Part shown: one piece after another, positions 33,195 through 44,095 of the stretch | Numbering within the stretch: the first letter of the stretch is position 1 | Layout of the letters: each line of letters begins with the position of its first letter | From: Acinetobacter equi | GTDB lineage: Bacteria; Pseudomonadota; Gammaproteobacteria; Pseudomonadales; Moraxellaceae | Length of the DNA: 64,000 nucleotides | Reading direction: 5' to 3' | Assembly: GCF_001307195.1 (NCBI RefSeq) | Contig: NZ_CP012808.1 | Span: forward strand, 558,001 to 622,000 | Notes under the pieces: model-generated | What the model saw: the letters and a program-made list of their open reading frames with translations, nothing else | What the model was told of the DNA's origin: nothing | The model's database searches: none | Program-made: the position numbers and the translations under genes

Positions 33195-33563
33195 TTACTT
33201 AAGTGTAACTGTAGCACCAGCTTCTTCAAGTTTTTTCTTAAGTTCTTCGCCTTCTTCTTTAGAAACAGCTTCTTTAAGAACTGAAGGAGCGCTTTCAACA
33301 AGATCTTTAGCTTCTTTAAGACCAAGACCAGTAGCTTCACGAACTGCTTTAATTACAGCAACTTTGTTAGCACCGAAAGAAGTCAACTCAACGTTGAATT
33401 CTGATTGTTCTTCAGCAGCAGCAGCAGCGCCAGGAGCAGCGGCAACAGCTACAGCAGCAGCAGATACGTTGAATTTTTCTTCGAATGCAGAAATAAGTTC
33501 AACAAGTTCAAGAACAGTTTTTTCAGCAACTGCGTTTAAGATTTCTTCGTTAGTTAAAGCCAT
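33195..33563 (-). CDS. rplL: 50S ribosomal protein L7/L12
   Basis: 122 aa. Stalk protein that recruits translational GTPases. N-terminal dimerisation domain (about 1-35), Ala/Gly-rich hinge ([15 protein letters not shown]), then the C-terminal factor-binding domain with [20 protein letters not shown] and a final GATVTLK. Follows rplJ by 48 bases. Confidence 0.98.
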   Translation of the reverse strand: MALTNEEILNAVAEKTVLELVELISAFEEKFNVSAAAVAVAAAPGAAAAAEEQSEFNVELTSFGANKVAVIKAVREATGLGLKEAKDLVESAPSVLKEAVSKEEGEELKKKLEEAGATVTLK

Positions 33564-33611
33564 GAGAATAACTCCAAATGGGGATTGAATGATGTGTGTG
33601 TAAGTTTAAGC

Positions 33612-34118
33612 TTAAGCAGCTTCTGACTCGTTTTTCTCGTTGAGTGCTGTAAGTAAGCGACCCAATTTCGAAATAGGAGCTTGAAGAACGCTTGCAAGCA
33701 TAGTAAGTGCTTTTTCTTGGTTTGGAAGGTTCGCGATAACGCTAACTTCAGCACCTTGATACACTTTACCGTCAAATGCAGCAGCTTTAAGTTCAAATGC
33801 TTTGTTAGTTTTAGCAAATTCTTCAAACAAACGAGCAGCAGCGCCCATGTCATCTTCAGAAGTTGAGAAAGCTAAGATTGTTGGGCCAACAAGGTTGTCA
33901 TTCAAAATACTGAATTGAGTATCTTGAAGAGCACGTTTAGCCAAAGTGTTACGAACTACGCGAGTAGCAACACCTAGTTTACGAGCTTCAACACGTAGAG
34001 TAGTTAATTGCTCTACAGTTAAACCTTGATAGTCAGCAACAACAGCAGCATACGCAGTAGAAGCAACTTCAGTTACCTCAGCTACGATCTGTTTTTTGTC
34101 TTCGATAAGAAGAGCCAT
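33612..34118 (-). CDS. rplJ: 50S ribosomal protein L10
   Basis: 168 aa. Binds 23S rRNA through its N-terminal domain and carries L7/L12 dimers on its C-terminal helix. Family features: VVADYQGLTVEQLTTLR, VVRNTLAKRAL, and the helical tail ending LLTALNEKNESEAA. A strong AGGAGG precedes the ATG. The long leader before it is likely the autoregulatory L10 target. Confidence 0.97.
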   Translation of the reverse strand: MALLIEDKKQIVAEVTEVASTAYAAVVADYQGLTVEQLTTLRVEARKLGVATRVVRNTLAKRALQDTQFSILNDNLVGPTILAFSTSEDDMGAAARLFEEFAKTNKAFELKAAAFDGKVYQGAEVSVIANLPNQEKALTMLASVLQAPISKLGRLLTALNEKNESEAA

Positions 34119-34417
34119 TGTAAAACCTCCTAACGGTGATTTATGTGCTTACGCGAAGCACACTCCCAATTCGTAAATCAACTTCTTGATTTACACGCGG
34201 AGGAGGAACAAAATCACACCACCGCGTCTACTCGGACTGGAATTTTAAGAGAACATATAAAACCGCCCTCGCCCGAGGTCTTTGACGCTGATAAATTTTC
34301 ATTTATCAATTCAAAGTTTGCCTAAGTTTGCAAAATACGACATAGCGTCTCTTGCATAACTTTTAAAGCAGTGCTTTAAAAGTTACTCAGGGCTTTAAAA
34401 TTCTGTCTAAGTTAAAC
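34119..34417 (-). other. rplA-rplJ intergenic leader (probable L10 leader)
   Basis: 299 bases with no ORF of note, on the same strand as the operon. The transcript can form several stems, including GTAAATCAAG/CTTGATTTAC-type pairing at 34176-34196 and TGTGCTTCGCGTAAGCACA at 34145-34163, both just upstream of the AGGAGG of rplJ. In proteobacteria this place holds the L10(L12)4-binding leader that represses rplJL translation. Assignment is by position and structure, not by model search. Confidence 0.6.
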
Positions 34418-35113
34418 TTAGTTAGAAACGTTTTGAACATCAACGATCAAACCAGGACCCATAGTAGAGCTTAGAGTGATCTTTTTAATGTAAACACCTT
34501 TAGAAGTAGCAGGTTTTGCTTTCTTAAGGTCAGCTACAAGAGCTTCAACGTTTTGACGAATAGCTTCAGCAGTAAAACCTACTTGACCAATCGCAGCGTG
34601 GATAATACCAGCTTTGTCTACACGGTAACGTGCTTGACCAGCTTTTGCATTTTTAACTGCAGTAGCAACGTCAGGAGTTACAGTACCCACTTTAGGGTTT
34701 GGCATTAAACCACGTGGACCAAGAATAGTACCTAATTTACCAACAACGCGCATTGCATCTGGAGCAGCAATTACTACGTCAAAGTCAAGGTTACCAGCTT
34801 GAATGCTTTCAGCAAGATCTTCGAAACCAACTACGTCAGCGCCTTCAGCTTTAGCAGCTTCAGCAGCAGCACCTTGAGCAAACACAGCTACACGTACAGT
34901 TTTACCAGTACCTGCAGGAAGTGTAGTTGCACCACGAACTACTTGGTCAGATTTACGAGGATCAACACCTAAGTTTACAGCTACATCCAAAGATTCTTTG
35001 AATTTAGCAGCAGGAAGGCTGTTAAGAACTTGTACTGCTTCTTCTAAAGTATAAACTTTTTGCGCTTCAACAGCAGCAGCAATGGCTTTTTGACGTTTAG
35101 TTAACTTTGCCAT
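34418..35113 (-). CDS. rplA: 50S ribosomal protein L1
   Basis: 231 aa. Forms the mobile L1 stalk and commonly represses its own operon. Motifs: [34 protein letters not shown] (L1 signature) and the C-terminal [13 protein letters not shown]. It starts three bases after the rplK stop, so the two are coupled. Confidence 0.98.
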   Translation of the reverse strand: MAKLTKRQKAIAAAVEAQKVYTLEEAVQVLNSLPAAKFKESLDVAVNLGVDPRKSDQVVRGATTLPAGTGKTVRVAVFAQGAAAEAAKAEGADVVGFEDLAESIQAGNLDFDVVIAAPDAMRVVGKLGTILGPRGLMPNPKVGTVTPDVATAVKNAKAGQARYRVDKAGIIHAAIGQVGFTAEAIRQNVEALVADLKKAKPATSKGVYIKKITLSSTMGPGLIVDVQNVSN

Positions 35114-35116
35114 GTC

Positions 35117-35545
35117 TTATAGCTCCACTTCCAAGCCCATAGAACGTGCAGAACCAGCGATGGTACGAACACGTGCGTCTAAATCAGCACCAGTTAAATC
35201 TGGTTCTTTAGTAGTCGCGATCTCTTCTAATTGAGCACGAGTCAACTTACCAACTTTAGTTTTGTTAGGTACAGCTGAACCCTTAGAAATACCAGCAGCT
35301 TTCTTAAGAAGAACAGCAGCAGGTGGAGTTTTCATGATGAATGTGAACGACTTGTCGTTGTACACAGTGATCACTACTGGAATTGGAAGACCAGCTTCAA
35401 CTTTTTGTGTAGCAGCATTGAATTCTTTACAGAATGCCATGATGTTAACACCACGTTGACCTAGTGCAGGACCAATTGGTGGAGATGGATTTGCTTTACC
35501 AGCTGGAACTTGCAGCTTGATATAGCCGTCAATCTTCTTAGCCAT
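35117..35545 (-). CDS. rplK: 50S ribosomal protein L11
   Basis: 142 aa from [16 protein letters not shown] at 35545, with AGAGGT upstream; the frame stays open to 35587 but those residues are not part of the family. Binds the GTPase-associated region of 23S rRNA. Conserved N-terminal [20 protein letters not shown] and the C-terminal RNA-binding SARSMGLEV. Confidence 0.97.
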   Translation of the reverse strand: MAKKIDGYIKLQVPAGKANPSPPIGPALGQRGVNIMAFCKEFNAATQKVEAGLPIPVVITVYNDKSFTFIMKTPPAAVLLKKAAGISKGSAVPNKTKVGKLTRAQLEEIATTKEPDLTGADLDARVRTIAGSARSMGLEVEL

Positions 35546-35663
35546 TTTAATTACCTCTGGGTACAAACGCCGATTAAGGCTCCCCAATATTTACAAGTAA
35601 CGATACCGTTACAACAACAATGCCCGACTTAATAAAAAGTCAGGCTTTATCAACCAATCCCAA

Positions 35664-36197
35664 TTAAATTGATTTTTCGACTTGACGAAATTCCAATTCA
35701 ACCTGAGTTGGTCGGTTAAATACATTAATAGTCAACGTTAAACGAGACTTTTCGTACTGAACTTCTTCCACCACACCTTTAAAGTCTGTGAATGGACCGT
35801 CAATAACCAATAATTCTTCACCAGGTTCAAACATCGTCTTAGGACGAGGTGCTTCACCTTTATTGTGTACACGCGCAAGAATAGCATCTGCTTCTTTTTG
35901 CGTAATTGGTGCAGGTTTTTCAGCCGTGCCACCAATAAAACCTAAAACTTTTGGACATTCTTTAACGATATGCCAAGTTTCATCGTTCATTTCCATCTCG
36001 ACTAACACATAGCCAGGAAAGAATTTACGCTCTGATTTACGCTTTTTTCCATCCTTCATTTCAACTACTTCTTCAGTAGGAACAAGGACTTCACCAAAAC
36101 TATCAGCAACAGCGCTACGCTGGATTCGATCATTAAGTGAGCGCAACACTTGTTTTTCATAACCTGAATAGGCATGAATAATGTACCAACGTTTCAT
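35664..36197 (-). CDS. nusG: Transcription termination/antitermination factor NusG
   Basis: 177 aa, standard length. NGN domain ([14 protein letters not shown] ... [16 protein letters not shown]) followed by a C-terminal KOW domain ([22 protein letters not shown]). Couples RNA polymerase to ribosomes or Rho. Seven bases after secE, as in most bacteria. Confidence 0.98.
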   Translation of the reverse strand: MKRWYIIHAYSGYEKQVLRSLNDRIQRSAVADSFGEVLVPTEEVVEMKDGKKRKSERKFFPGYVLVEMEMNDETWHIVKECPKVLGFIGGTAEKPAPITQKEADAILARVHNKGEAPRPKTMFEPGEELLVIDGPFTDFKGVVEEVQYEKSRLTLTINVFNRPTQVELEFRQVEKSI

Positions 36198-36204
36198 AGC
36201 TCTC

Positions 36205-36645
36205 TTATCCGATAATCAACTTAATTGCCCAGCCTAAAACAGAGTCAAAACACCATAAAACCAATGATGCAATCACTACAACAACAAGCACTTGCCATGA
36301 TGTAGATACTGTTTCTTGCTTCGTTGGCCAAGTAACTCGACGTAGTTCAATACGTGAATCTTTTAGCAAACGTACAAAGCTTTTACCTTGATGGGTGGCG
36401 TATAATAAACCTAAAGCCACTACGATACAAGCCAAAATTACCCCTACCCGAACCCACAAATCATTTGCAGGTGCCCAATAAGCTGGTAAATACTGATTTG
36501 TAAACATTGCTCCCACTAATAAAGCGATCGCAATAATCCAATAGATGTAATCTAACGGAGAACCAGAGTTCACTACTTCAGCTGAATTATTTCTTTGAGG
36601 GATTGGCGCGTCGCTTTTTGCGTCACGCGATTTATCATTCGACAT
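36205..36645 (-). CDS. secE: Protein translocase subunit SecE
   Basis: 146 aa, the long gammaproteobacterial form with three membrane segments (about residues 33-52, 63-85 and 118-145) and the conserved cytosolic stretch [20 protein letters not shown] just before the last. Part of the SecYEG channel in the inner membrane. First gene of the secE-nusG pair, after tRNA-Trp. Confidence 0.97.
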   Translation of the reverse strand: MSNDKSRDAKSDAPIPQRNNSAEVVNSGSPLDYIYWIIAIALLVGAMFTNQYLPAYWAPANDLWVRVGVILACIVVALGLLYATHQGKSFVRLLKDSRIELRRVTWPTKQETVSTSWQVLVVVVIASLVLWCFDSVLGWAIKLIIG

Positions 36646-36717
36646 TTTTGTACTCGTCGTAGAACTCGCGACTTATTATATGATCAATTTAGCAAGCATC
36701 AAGCTTTTTTTTAAATT

Positions 36718-36793
36718 TGGCAGGCCAGGAGGGACTCGAACCCCCAACATTCGGTTTTGGAGACCGACGCTCTACCAATTGAACTACTAGCCT
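36718..36793 (-). tRNA. tRNA-Trp (CCA)
   Basis: 76 bases including an encoded CCA end. Acceptor stem AGGCTAG/CTGGCCT, T arm GGGGGTTCGAGTCCC and anticodon loop TCTCCAAA with anticodon CCA. It lies between tuf and secE, as in other Acinetobacter/Pseudomonas genomes; E. coli lacks it at this place. Confidence 0.97.
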
Positions 36794-36845
36794 ATAAAAT
36801 AAATCGGAAACCTAAATTTCCGATTTAATATTTTTTACAGCGATA

Positions 36846-38036
36846 TTATGCAATTACTTTAGCAACTACACCAGCACCAACTGTACGACCACCTTCACGG
36901 ATCGCGAAGCGTAAACCAGCGTCCATTGCGATTGGGTGGATTAATTCTACTGACATTTCTACGTTGTCACCAGGCATAACCATTTCTACGCCATCTTTAA
37001 GAGAGATAGCACCAGTTACGTCAGTTGTACGGAAGTAGAACTGTGGACGGTAACCGTTAAGGAATGGAGTATGACGACCACCTTCTTCTTTAGAAAGTAC
37101 ATATACTTCTGCGTCGAATTTAGTATGCGGTTTGATTGCACCTGGTTTAGCAAGTACTTGACCACGTTGAACGTCTTCACGTTTAGTACCACGTAGAAGA
37201 ACACCACAGTTCTCGCCCGCACGACCTTCGTCAAGAAGTTTACGGAACATTTCTACGCCAGTTACAGTTGTTTTAACTGTATCTTTAATACCAACGATTT
37301 CAACTTCTTCGCCTACTTTAACGATACCAGTCTCAACACGGCCAGTTACAACTGTACCACGACCTGAGATAGAGAATACGTCTTCGATTGGCATTAAGAA
37401 TGCTTGGTCGATAGCACGCTCTGGCTCTGGAATGTAAGAATCAAGCGCTTCAACAAGAGCAACAACTGCGTCTTCGCCAAACTGACCAGCTTCACCGTTA
37501 AGTGCAGCAAGAGCAGAACCACGGATAACTGGAGTGTCATCACCTGGGAAGTCATAAGTAGAAAGAAGTTCACGAACTTCCATTTCTACTAATTCAAGTA
37601 ATTCTTCGTCATCAACAAGGTCGCATTTGTTTAAGAATACAACGATGTATGGTACACCTACTTGGCGAGAAAGAAGGATGTGTTCACGAGTTTGTGGCAT
37701 TGGACCATCAGTCGCAGCACATACAAGGATCGCACCGTCCATTTGAGCAGCACCAGTGATCATGTTTTTAACATAATCGGCGTGTCCTGGGCAGTCTACG
37801 TGAGCGTAGTGACGAGTTGGAGAATCGTATTCTACGTGTGAAGTATTAATTGTAATACCACGTGCTTTTTCTTCTGGTGCAGAGTCGATTGCAGCGTAGT
37901 CTTTAGCTTCACCACCGAATTTCTTCGCACAAACAGTTGCGATTGCAGCTGTTAAAGTAGTTTTACCATGGTCAACGTGACCAATTGTGCCCACGTTAAC
38001 GTGTGGCTTATTACGTTCAAACTTAGCCTTAGCCAT
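36846..38036 (-). CDS. tuf: Elongation factor Tu
   Basis: 396 aa. GTPase that delivers aminoacyl-tRNA. G motifs: [10 protein letters not shown] (G1), [12 protein letters not shown] (G2), [12 protein letters not shown] (G3), NKCDLVDD (G4) and GSALAALNG (G5); domains 2 and 3 follow with the terminal VVAKVIA. This is the tufB-position copy, behind four tRNA genes; a second copy is expected in the str operon outside the window. Confidence 0.99.
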   Translation of the reverse strand: MAKAKFERNKPHVNVGTIGHVDHGKTTLTAAIATVCAKKFGGEAKDYAAIDSAPEEKARGITINTSHVEYDSPTRHYAHVDCPGHADYVKNMITGAAQMDGAILVCAATDGPMPQTREHILLSRQVGVPYIVVFLNKCDLVDDEELLELVEMEVRELLSTYDFPGDDTPVIRGSALAALNGEAGQFGEDAVVALVEALDSYIPEPERAIDQAFLMPIEDVFSISGRGTVVTGRVETGIVKVGEEVEIVGIKDTVKTTVTGVEMFRKLLDEGRAGENCGVLLRGTKREDVQRGQVLAKPGAIKPHTKFDAEVYVLSKEEGGRHTPFLNGYRPQFYFRTTDVTGAISLKDGVEMVMPGDNVEMSVELIHPIAMDAGLRFAIREGGRTVGAGVVAKVIA

Positions 38037-38186
38037 GTTTCATCTTCCTCGTTTACGTCGAACACAATCCTGAGTAAAACTCAGCCTCGACATATCGCCT
38101 AAAAAACTAGACACCCAATACTTAAAAAGCAGACTAATTAGCCTGCTTTCTGAAATCTATTGCAACAAAGTTGCTATACTGTAATC

Positions 38187-38261
<75 letters not shown>

Positions 38262-38278
38262 AAATATCAACGCTTCAA

Positions 38279-38354
38279 TGGAGCGGGAGACGAGGGTCGA
38301 ACTCGCGACATGCAGCTTGGAAGGCTGCCGCTCTACCAACTGAGCTACTCCCGC
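38279..38354 (-). tRNA. tRNA-Gly (TCC)
   Basis: 76 bases with CCA encoded. Acceptor GCGGGAG/CTCCCGC, anticodon loop CTTCCAA, anticodon TCC. Equivalent to E. coli glyT in the tufB operon. Confidence 0.97.
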
Positions 38355-38389
38355 ACAACGCTGGTATTAACACTTATGAGTGTAGAAAT

Positions 38390-38473
38390 TGGTGGTGAGA
38401 GAAGGATTCGAACCTTCGAAACTTTCGTGGCAGAGTTACAGTCTGCTCCCTTTGACCGCTCGGGAATCTCACC
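38390..38473 (-). tRNA. tRNA-Tyr (GTA)
   Basis: 84 bases, class II with a long variable arm, CCA encoded. Acceptor GGTGAGA/TCTCACC, anticodon loop CTGTAAC, anticodon GTA. Equivalent to tyrU. Confidence 0.97.
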
Positions 38474-38529
38474 ATTTCACACTTAACTTTCAGTGTTGTT
38501 CTTCACTTTACTACTCAAACTCTCTAAGA

Positions 38530-38605
<76 letters not shown>

Positions 38606-38647
38606 TCTTTCTTAGTGTTTCGTACGTTTCGTATCGGAACGGTGTGC

Positions 38648-38675
38648 AGTTTAGCAAAAAGAAAAATCTGTGCAA
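38648..38675 (-). promoter_or_regulatory. Sigma-70 promoter of the tRNA-tuf operon
   Basis: Minus strand TTGCAC, 16-base spacer, TAAACT, followed by a GC-containing discriminator typical of stringently controlled stable-RNA promoters. It lies about 43 bases upstream of the first tRNA. Confidence 0.65.
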
Positions 38676-38704
38676 GTGTTTTTTTCAAAAAAAACGCGAA
38701 AAAC

Positions 38705-40204
38705 TCATAAATTTAATCCATTTGATGATAATTCAACCGCTTTGATCACTGCGCGAGCTTTTATTTGCGTTTCTTGCCACTCAGATTCAGGATTTGAGTC
38801 AGCAACCAGTCCCGCTCCAGCCTGAACAAATACTTTATTTTGACGAATTACACAGGTTCGAATCGCAATACACATGTCCATTTCGCCATGCCAGCCTAAA
38901 TAACCAACAGCTCCACCAAAAATTCCTCGTTTTACAGGTTCAACTTCGTCAATAATTTCCATTGCTCGTATTTTTGGTGCACCTGAAAGTGTTCCTGCTG
39001 GGAAAGTTGCTTTAAAAACATCCAAAGCATCAATATCATCTCTTACTTCCCCTTGCACATTCGAAACAATATGCATCACGTGAGAATATCGCTCGACTAC
39101 CATTTGATCAGTCACTTGTACTTTTCCGATTTTTGCAACACGACCAACATCATTTCGCCCTAAATCTATAAGCATGAGATGTTCTGCAATTTCTTTCTCA
39201 TCAGAAAGTAAATCTTTTTCTAAAGCCAAATCTTCTTCTTTGGTTTTACCACGTGGTCTTGTACCTGCAAGAGGACGGACAGTAGCTATACCATTTTCTA
39301 AACGCGATAAAATTTCTGGTGAAGAACCGACAATATGAAATGGCTCATCATTCTCTAAAGTCTGCCCTTGTACTAAGAACAAATATGGCGATGGATTTAA
39401 ATGTCGCAATGCTCGATAAACTTGCAATGGCTCACCATCAAAATCTGACACCATACGATGACCAGGAACAACCTGCATAACATCGCCTGCACGAATATAC
39501 TCTTTTACTGTTTCTATAGACTCTAAAAACTTGTCTTTACCTGTTAATGATTCAAAATGAGGTGCACTATGTTTTTTCGCCTTTAAACTCATTGGCGTTG
39601 CCAGTAGTTCTTCAAGCTCATCCAACTGTTGCTGCGCTTTCTCATATGCAAGCGTATCTTTTACATCTGCATGCACTATTAAGAACAAAGTGTCTTTTAA
39701 GTTATCAAAAACAATAACTGTTTTAGATAGCATCATCCAAATATCAGGTAAGCCCACAGGATCTGCTTCTGGAACATTTTTTAGTTTTGGTTCTATATAA
39801 CGTACAGCATCGTAACCAAAGTAACCTACCAAGCCTCCTGTAAAGCTTGGTAAGGCTGGTAAGTCTTGTTGAGTTGGAACTTTATATTGTGATTGAAAGT
39901 TTCGAATAAACTGAAAAGGATCGCTACACTGTTGCTTTTCTATTGTGTTATCTGCGTGCTGAATTGTTAAGGTACCCTCATTACAAGAAAAAACTGTTGA
40001 TTCACCTAAACCAATAATGGAATAACGTGCCCAGTTTTCCCCTCCCTCTACAGACTCAAATAAATATGCCTGTTTATGCTCCTTAATTCGAGCAAATACA
40101 GAAAGTGGTGTTTCAGTATCTGCTAAACGTGTACGGTAAACAGGGATTAAGTTATAGCCTGCATCTTTTAAACAGGTAAATTGAGTTTGTGTTGTCATGG
40201 TCAT
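38705..40204 (-). CDS. trpE: Anthranilate synthase component I
   Basis: 499 aa. Chorismate to anthranilate, first committed step of tryptophan synthesis, with glutamine amidotransferase TrpG (not in this window). Chorismate-binding domain motifs: VVPGHRMVSDF, IVGSSPEILSRLENG, RPLAGTRPRGKTKEED, LIDLGRNDVGRV, and near the end GIFGGAVGYLGWHGEMD and QAGAGLVADSNPESEW. The start may be this ATG or the one six bases on. trpE beside gph is a Pseudomonas-like arrangement. No trp leader peptide is seen. Confidence 0.97.
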   Translation of the reverse strand: MTMTTQTQFTCLKDAGYNLIPVYRTRLADTETPLSVFARIKEHKQAYLFESVEGGENWARYSIIGLGESTVFSCNEGTLTIQHADNTIEKQQCSDPFQFIRNFQSQYKVPTQQDLPALPSFTGGLVGYFGYDAVRYIEPKLKNVPEADPVGLPDIWMMLSKTVIVFDNLKDTLFLIVHADVKDTLAYEKAQQQLDELEELLATPMSLKAKKHSAPHFESLTGKDKFLESIETVKEYIRAGDVMQVVPGHRMVSDFDGEPLQVYRALRHLNPSPYLFLVQGQTLENDEPFHIVGSSPEILSRLENGIATVRPLAGTRPRGKTKEEDLALEKDLLSDEKEIAEHLMLIDLGRNDVGRVAKIGKVQVTDQMVVERYSHVMHIVSNVQGEVRDDIDALDVFKATFPAGTLSGAPKIRAMEIIDEVEPVKRGIFGGAVGYLGWHGEMDMCIAIRTCVIRQNKVFVQAGAGLVADSNPESEWQETQIKARAVIKAVELSSNGLNL

Positions 40205-40317
40205 CTTCTCTAAATTTTTTCAATATCAATGCTCTATATTTCAATACTTATTTAACTGAGCATCGCCATCGAAAAACCACACACATTCTCATCACAATAT
40301 TCCTTTATTAAGCACTT

Positions 40318-40989
40318 TTATTTCAACAATTCTACCAAATTATCAACCACTTGCTGAGGCTGGCAATTTAAAATATTTTCACCATGATTATAACCATAGC
40401 TTACAACAACACAATCAATATCCGCTCGTCGTGCTGCCTCAACATCATTAACCGAATCGCCAATCATTAATATTTGTTCTTTTTTTACTTGATAATGGTC
40501 AACACAATAAAGTAATTGACTCGGATGAGGCTTACGCTCTGTAAAGCGATCACCACCAATGACATCATCAAAATATTGTGTCATATCCAAAACATCAAGA
40601 ATCTCTCTTGCAGGCTGTTCTGGCTTATTTGTCACACATACCAAAGTTTTGCCCTGTGCTTTACCCCATTGTAAAAACTCTATAATTCCTGCAAATGGTT
40701 TTGTATCTACACATGGCTCAGCATTATAAATATTTAAAAAAGTATCTAACAATCTCTGATGTTCAGCAGGATCTACATTACCCGCTGTTAAATATTCTAA
40801 AACACTGTGGCAAAAAATAGAGGTTCCCTTTCCCACCCAATTACGCACTTGTTCTTCTGTAACAAAAGGGAAATTAAGCACATTCAGACTCATATTCATT
40901 GCACGATACAAATCTGATGCTGAATCCACCAATGTACCATCTAAATCAAACAGAACAACCTGACGCGTATCTAACTGAGCAATTGACAT
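40318..40989 (-). CDS. gph: Phosphoglycolate phosphatase
   Basis: 223 aa from MSIAQLDTRQ (40989, GGTGG upstream); the open frame extends to 41088 but lacks family support. HAD hydrolase: motif I LFDLDGTLVDS, motif II VCVTNKP, motif III region ERKPHPSQLLY and motif IV MIGDSVNDVEAARRAD. Clears 2-phosphoglycolate, for example from DNA repair. Linked to trpE. Confidence 0.93.
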   Translation of the reverse strand: MSIAQLDTRQVVLFDLDGTLVDSASDLYRAMNMSLNVLNFPFVTEEQVRNWVGKGTSIFCHSVLEYLTAGNVDPAEHQRLLDTFLNIYNAEPCVDTKPFAGIIEFLQWGKAQGKTLVCVTNKPEQPAREILDVLDMTQYFDDVIGGDRFTERKPHPSQLLYCVDHYQVKKEQILMIGDSVNDVEAARRADIDCVVVSYGYNHGENILNCQPQQVVDNLVELLK

Positions 40990-41053
40990 GTATATTCCAC
41001 CGCATAAACAAAAAGGCATGCTATTGCATGCCTCATTGCAAGTTAAAGATATT

Positions 41054-41782
41054 TTACTTGAATAAAAGCCAAGCAATAATTGCCACAATAATCAGAACAA
41101 TAACAGTAATCAAGCCAACTGAGGCATTTTTTTGTGCTTCTTTTTCTTGATCTACCCTAGAAATTGGTTGCTCAACTGGAATTGAAACTGGCTCAGGTTT
41201 TACTGCTGTAATATCCACACCTTCAGGAATTGGAGCTGGCTTAGGTATTGAAATACCTTGCGGCATTCCCTCTTTTGTTAACTTCACAGTTGCATCTCGT
41301 TCAGTTAGCTCAGGCATACCCTGATCATTCATTTTCTCAGCAATTGTTTTTGGCTCTTCTTGTTCTTTAGATTCTACAACTTCTTCCTGAACCTTCAATT
41401 CAACCACTGGTGCCCCAGGCTCCTCTGTTGCAACAGTACCTGGTTGTAACTCTATACTCGATCCAAATGCAGAAACTGGCGTTATAGGCACAATATTTTG
41501 AGTAACTAAAAATTTTAGACTTGCAAACCCAATTGAATCACCACTCTTTAAGGGAGTTTCAACATTAATCTGAACATCATTAACAAAAGTTCCATTAGAT
41601 GACCCTAAATCTTGTATCCATAAAGCATCTTCTTTTAACAAAAATGCTGCATGTTTACGTGATATTTCAGCCGACTGCAAAACTAAGTCTGCTGATTGAT
41701 GTCGACCAATCAACATATCACGTTCAATTAAGATTTCTTGTCCAGCCAATTCATCTGCAATGGCTTGTAATTTCCAAGTCAT
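41054..41782 (-). CDS. FHA-domain protein with C-terminal membrane anchor
   Basis: 242 aa from MTWKLQAIADELAG (41782). N-terminal forkhead-associated domain (about residues 15-95) with IGRHQSADL, SRKHAAFLL and DLGSSNGTFVND, the phosphothreonine-binding core. A long Pro/Glu-rich linker (about 100-215) leads to one C-terminal hydrophobic helix (VGLITVIVLIIVAIIAWLLF), giving a tail-anchored protein with its FHA domain in the cytosol. Partner unknown. Upstream of gph on the same strand. Confidence 0.85.
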   Translation of the reverse strand: MTWKLQAIADELAGQEILIERDMLIGRHQSADLVLQSAEISRKHAAFLLKEDALWIQDLGSSNGTFVNDVQINVETPLKSGDSIGFASLKFLVTQNIVPITPVSAFGSSIELQPGTVATEEPGAPVVELKVQEEVVESKEQEEPKTIAEKMNDQGMPELTERDATVKLTKEGMPQGISIPKPAPIPEGVDITAVKPEPVSIPVEQPISRVDQEKEAQKNASVGLITVIVLIIVAIIAWLLFK

Positions 41783-41902
41783 AAGAAGCTCTCTAATGTG
41801 ATTTATAAACATCATACCATGACATGGAAATTTTCATGTCTACGCATTTTCAATCAATTTTTTATCGTACTTTATAAAAATGTCTTTTACTCTATTCGCT
41901 TC

Positions 41903-44059
41903 TCAATCACTCATTTTGTCAGCATTAGTATTTTGAATTGGTGTTACCCCTCCAGATGGAAGTGTCTGAAATGATTTAACAGGCACTGGTTTTGAGGATG
42001 AAACAGGTAATCTTTGTTGATATATATCATCAACTTTTTCAGGTAATTTAGCAAAGCTACCATCTTTATCCATGGCCAATTGCAAACTATATAATTGGTT
42101 ATATCTTTGCTGAGAAAGTTCCTGAGTACTTTGATCATGCCCCACAATAGTAGGATGAATAAATACTAATAAATTTCTCTTTTCACTTTTTTTCGCATCA
42201 GAACGAAATAGTCTACCCAATACAGGAATAGACCCTAAACCCGGTACTGATTGATTTCCATAACTTGCATTATCAGTAATTAAGCCACCTAATACGATGG
42301 TTTGCCCATGCTCAGCTAAAATCGATGTTTTAATAGCACGTTTACTTGTAACCAGATCTTGAGCTTGCCCACGATTTTCTTCAACAGCAGAAACCTCTTG
42401 TTCCACTTCTAAGCGAACACTACCACCTTCTCCAATATGAGGAGTAACCTTTAAAGTTACACCAACATCTTTACGTTGAATAGAAGTATATGGATTTGCT
42501 GTTCCGCCTTGCGTAGAAACCGACCCTGTGACAAATGGTACGTTTTGCCCAACTACAATATAAGCTTCTTCATTATCCATAGTAACAATAGATGGGGTTG
42601 ATAATAGATTGGATCTTGTATTGTTCTTAATTGCTTGTATTAACGCACCATATGCTTCTCTTACATTGCCATCAGCATCCGTTCTAACTTTACCTAATCC
42701 AAAACTTCCACCACCACTTGCAATACCTGAAGCAAGTCCCGCCGCACCATTCGTTAAATAACCAGCTGTCAGCGATGCTAAACTCGAACCGATATTATTA
42801 AAATTAACAACACCAATACCATTATTAATATTACCCAATGCCCATTGCACACCAAGCTGGTCAGTGTCATTGCCGGAAATTTCAATAATCGCTGCTTCTA
42901 TAAGGACCTGTTGTCTACGAATATCCAATTGCTGAATAGCAGATTCAATCTCTCGCATTAACTGAGGTTCTGCTTTTACGACCAACGAGTTTTGCGAACT
43001 ATCTGCAATAATACTGACACCATTCGCATTAAAACTACTAATATTTTTTTGATCTTGATTATTTGAATTCGAATTCAAATTAATTGTTGGCGTTGTAATA
43101 CCTGATGAATTTTGATTATCACCAGAGATAATTGAGCTTATAGGATTTTGGTTATGATTATTTTGATGTGAATCAGTAGAATTAACAGCCTTCCCTGTCA
43201 CTAAACCTTGTAAAATTTCCGATAAATTTTTAGCACTAGCATACTTTAAACGAAACACTTTTAAACCATTTAAACGATCTGCTGGTGGCACATCCAACAT
43301 TTCAATAGTTTGACGAATTCGTTTGCGTGTTGAAACATCACCTTTTAATAAAATTCTATTCGTACGACTATCTGCAAGTATACGAATACGAGAACCTGCT
43401 AAATCCTTTGATGCCCCTGTTGAGCTCATGGTCTCAAGTAGTTTAATAATTTCTTCAGCTTGGCTAGAATGGAGAGAGATAGCTTCAATATCATTTTTTC
43501 CCGTACCATCTAAGTTCCGAATAATACTCTCTAATTGAGCAATATTATTTGCTCGATCTGACACAATAACTGCATTGGTTCCAGCAACCGCAGATAAATG
43601 TGCATATTGTGGCATTAATGGTCTTAACGCAGGAATAAGGTCATTTGCATTTGTATTATCAAGCCAAATTACACGTGTTACAATTTGGTCACCACGTGCA
43701 TGTTGCTTAGAATCGTAAGGAATACCTGAACTTTTAACATTACTATCAGGCATAATTTTAATGGTATTCCCAGAAGGAACCGCAACCACGCCATTCACAT
43801 TCAACACACCTAGAAATAAGTCATAAACTTCGGCTTTATTTAAAGGCTTATTTGAAATAACAGTTACATTCCCTCGCACACGTGGATCAACTGCAAAATT
43901 CTTCCCTGTAATATCGGCAACTTCATTAATAAATGCAGTTAAATCTGCATCTCTTAAATTAATTTTCCAAGTCTGTGCATATGTCGCTGAACTAACAATT
44001 GAAACTAGAGGAGCTAATGCAAATGCAGCCAAATGCATTCTATTAATTATAAAAGCCAT
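41903..44059 (-). CDS. gspD: Type II secretion system secretin GspD
   Basis: 718 aa outer-membrane secretin. Signal peptide (ends near residue 28 at TYA), N0 domain (WKINLRDADLTAFINEVADI), repeated N1-N3 domains (one with a Ser/Asn-rich insert of about 50 residues at 298-345) and the C-terminal secretin domain ending with VPGLGSIPVLGRLFRSDAKK. Acinetobacter T2SS exports lipases and other enzymes. Last gene of gspN-gspC-gspD; the remaining T2SS genes are outside the window. Confidence 0.96.
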   Translation of the reverse strand: MAFIINRMHLAAFALAPLVSIVSSATYAQTWKINLRDADLTAFINEVADITGKNFAVDPRVRGNVTVISNKPLNKAEVYDLFLGVLNVNGVVAVPSGNTIKIMPDSNVKSSGIPYDSKQHARGDQIVTRVIWLDNTNANDLIPALRPLMPQYAHLSAVAGTNAVIVSDRANNIAQLESIIRNLDGTGKNDIEAISLHSSQAEEIIKLLETMSSTGASKDLAGSRIRILADSRTNRILLKGDVSTRKRIRQTIEMLDVPPADRLNGLKVFRLKYASAKNLSEILQGLVTGKAVNSTDSHQNNHNQNPISSIISGDNQNSSGITTPTINLNSNSNNQDQKNISSFNANGVSIIADSSQNSLVVKAEPQLMREIESAIQQLDIRRQQVLIEAAIIEISGNDTDQLGVQWALGNINNGIGVVNFNNIGSSLASLTAGYLTNGAAGLASGIASGGGSFGLGKVRTDADGNVREAYGALIQAIKNNTRSNLLSTPSIVTMDNEEAYIVVGQNVPFVTGSVSTQGGTANPYTSIQRKDVGVTLKVTPHIGEGGSVRLEVEQEVSAVEENRGQAQDLVTSKRAIKTSILAEHGQTIVLGGLITDNASYGNQSVPGLGSIPVLGRLFRSDAKKSEKRNLLVFIHPTIVGHDQSTQELSQQRYNQLYSLQLAMDKDGSFAKLPEKVDDIYQQRLPVSSSKPVPVKSFQTLPSGGVTPIQNTNADKMSD

Positions 44060-44095
44060 ACGTTTTTATTATTCCTACTCTTAAAGTGACTTCAA